The notes under the pieces: generated by a model
What the model was told of the DNA's origin: nothing
The model's database searches: none
The model's input: only the letters and a program-made list of their open reading frames with translations
DNA from: Anaerolineaceae bacterium
GTDB lineage: Bacteria > Chloroflexota > Anaerolineae > Anaerolineales > Anaerolineaceae
Direction: 5' to 3'
Length of the DNA: 43,586 bases
Assembly: GCA_020845515.1 (NCBI GenBank)
Contig: JADLFQ010000015.1
Span: 1-43,586, forward strand
Made by a program: the position numbers and the translations under genes
Shown here: positions 41,979-43,586 of the stretch, piece by piece
Layout: the number at the start of each line of letters is the position of its first letter
How positions within the stretch are numbered: position 1 is the first letter of the stretch

Positions 41979-43586
41979 ATGAAAAGTAGTTTAATGAAAA
42001 TAATTGGTTTTTTGGTGGTCGCCTCATTTATTTTATCAGCCTGTACACCGCCTGCGCAGACGGCCGCGCCCACCAAAGCGACCGGAGGTGAGTCGCCGGC
42101 AGCGCCAACTTCCGCTCCCGAAGCGACTGCAGCACCAGTCAAGGATACGGGGCCAGTTGAGGTGGTGATTGTACAAAATTCCGACCCACAAACCCTTGAC
42201 CCACAAAAACCGGGTGGACAGACAGGCGGCAATTTTGCTTTCAACCTCTTTGATGGCCTTACCATCCAAACGCAAGATATGAAAGAGGTAAAACCAGGGC
42301 TTGCGACCGAATGGCGTCTGGTGGATGACCTGACCTGGGAATTCAAGCTGCGCGAAGGTGTGAAATTTCACAATGGCGAAGACTTCAATGCAGAGGTAGT
42401 GAAGTATACTGTAGACCGTCTCAAGATGCCTGACGCGGTTCGGATCACGTATTCGTTTGGCAATGTATCGCATGCCGAAGTTGTTGACGACTATACCGTG
42501 CGCATTATTACCAAGACGCCGGATCCCATGATCCCCGCCAAGGTTTTCGGCCTTCACATGATCCCCCCCAAATATGACGCGGAAGTGGGGGAAGAAGAAT
42601 TTGGGAAGAAGCCCATCGGGACTGGTCCATATAAACTGGTTGAAAACTCCCCTAATCAGCAGATTGTTTTAGAAGCCTTCGACGACTACTGGGGGGGGAA
42701 GCCTGCGGTGGATCGCCTTATTTTCAAGCCAGTTCCCGAGGCTTCCACACGGGTTGCTGAGTTAATGGCTGGGACGGGAGATATTGTGTTAAATGTGCCC
42801 CCGGAAGATATCCCCACGATTGAAGCAGATTCCGACGTACATATTGCTACTGTGCCTGGGAAGCGCGTCCCCTATGTTGGTTTAGACTTAATGCCCCAAG
42901 GGCCAGCGTATTTGAAAGATGTTCGGGTACGCCAAGCATTGAACTATGCAGTTGATGTAGATGGCATTATCGAGGCGCTCTTGTCCGGCTATGGTGATCG
43001 GGTTGCCACAATCTATAGGCAAGATTTCATGGGGTACAATCCGGACCTGAAACCGTATCCTTATGACCCCGAAAAGGCGAAAGAATTATTGGCGGATGCC
43101 GGCATCAAAGAGGGCGATATTACCCTCAAAATTGCAACCAGCGCTGAAACAACGAATAAAGGTGTTGAGGTTGCGGAAGCTATCGCCGGTATGCTGCAAG
43201 AGGTTGGCATCAACGCCGAAGCGGATGTATTAGCCGAACAGGCTATTCGCGATATGTATATTGGCGGTCAAGAAGCCTACAAGATTGATCCGCTGTGGTT
43301 ATGGAACTGGGGTTCTCGTGAACCGGATGCTGACTCGGCTTTGAGCGGTTTTCTGCATAGCTCTGGAATCACCTCGTATCTACGAGACGAAACGCTGGAT
43401 AAGATGATCGAAGAAGCGCGCAGTATGATGGACGAAGATATGCGCATTGAAAAACATAAAGCCATTCAGCAGTATATTTATGAGAATGCCCCTGTGATCT
43501 TCCTCTATGTTTCTCATGACATCTACGGTATTAATAACCGGGTCGAATGGACTCCGCGCCGGGATCAATATGTCTTGGGCATTGAA
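41979..43586 (+). CDS. ABC transporter substrate-binding lipoprotein, family 5 (3' partial)
   Basis: The first 536 codons are present and the gene runs off the window, probably within tens of residues of its end. The ATG at 41979 follows caggagaga. A lipoprotein signal peptide ends in FILSAC with the lipid-bearing Cys at 22, followed by an Ala/Thr/Pro-rich tether. The SBP-5 fold follows: DPQTLDPQK, LFDGLTIQ, WEFKLREGVKFHNGEDFNA, GTGPYKLV, DVRVRQALNYAVD and YPYDPEKAKELLADAGI. Family members capture di-/oligopeptides, nickel or oligosaccharides. The neighbours argue for a peptide or modified amino acid. Permease and ATPase genes are probably just beyond the window. Confidence 0.92.
   Translation, partial: MKSSLMKIIGFLVVASFILSACTPPAQTAAPTKATGGESPAAPTSAPEATAAPVKDTGPVEVVIVQNSDPQTLDPQKPGGQTGGNFAFNLFDGLTIQTQDMKEVKPGLATEWRLVDDLTWEFKLREGVKFHNGEDFNAEVVKYTVDRLKMPDAVRITYSFGNVSHAEVVDDYTVRIITKTPDPMIPAKVFGLHMIPPKYDAEVGEEEFGKKPIGTGPYKLVENSPNQQIVLEAFDDYWGGKPAVDRLIFKPVPEASTRVAELMAGTGDIVLNVPPEDIPTIEADSDVHIATVPGKRVPYVGLDLMPQGPAYLKDVRVRQALNYAVDVDGIIEALLSGYGDRVATIYRQDFMGYNPDLKPYPYDPEKAKELLADAGIKEGDITLKIATSAETTNKGVEVAEAIAGMLQEVGINAEADVLAEQAIRDMYIGGQEAYKIDPLWLWNWGSREPDADSALSGFLHSSGITSYLRDETLDKMIEEARSMMDEDMRIEKHKAIQQYIYENAPVIFLYVSHDIYGINNRVEWTPRRDQYVLGIE

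Overview
The window is about 43.6 kb of a bacterial chromosome. It most resembles the phylum Chloroflexota, probably class Anaerolineae. The pointers are tandem nuoM genes in the complex I locus, a eukaryote/archaeal-type prolyl-tRNA synthetase, an F0 gene block whose last gene fuses subunit b to the delta C-terminal domain, a very large STAND-ATPase/BTAD regulator, and many multi-membrane GT87-like proteins. This placement is inferred from gene content; no rRNA or tRNA gene was seen.

Bases 1-6.6 kb are bioenergetic. The end of a complex I operon (nuoM, a second nuoM, nuoN) runs directly into a block for the membrane part of the F-type ATP synthase (atpI/Z, atpB, atpE, atpF-delta fusion). A consensus promoter overlaps the nuoN stop codon. 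The F1 genes alpha, gamma, beta and epsilon are not here. A MurE-like ligase follows, ending at a bidirectional terminator.

From 8.2 to 18.6 kb everything is on the minus strand: rpsO-pnp; a LOG-family gene, proS and a HEAT-like protein in one likely operon; two tandem GT87-like membrane proteins; and an EF-G2-like GTPase. From 18.8 to 26.3 kb come a methyltransferase and a lipoprotein on the plus strand. On the minus strand there follow a DHH-CBS-nucleotidyltransferase fusion, a phosphoesterase, a RelA/SpoT-like protein with a degraded synthetase site, and a sugar-phosphate SIS protein. A Wzx-type flippase (plus) converges on three overlapping, paralogous FemAB/BioF2-like acyltransferases (minus) at 26.4-31.2 kb.

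The most unusual region is 31.4-36.7 kb. A 1076-residue STAND-TPR-winged-helix-BTAD regulator ends at a strong terminator. Next comes a pair of 11-bp direct repeats beside a -10 element, a plausible binding site for the regulator. Then come two small genes, each made almost entirely of five copies of the dodecapeptide KPGASGGIGGGY. The 36-nt units differ only at synonymous positions. A roughly 140-nt leader with mutually exclusive hairpins follows, then a 108-residue protein resembling the NHLP/Os1348-type RiPP leader clan, then an HD-GYP phosphodiesterase. I did not recognise this cassette as a described system.

The last 7 kb hold a lipoate-ligase-like gene, then a truncated L-fucose-isomerase-like remnant whose broken end abuts a ChbG-like deacetylase. 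After that comes an AsnC/Lrp regulator with a palindrome inside its promoter. It overlaps an amidohydrolase, followed by an aspartoacylase-like protein and an oligopeptide-type ABC transporter binding protein cut by the window end. These last four look like a catabolic/uptake unit for acylated amino acids or peptides.
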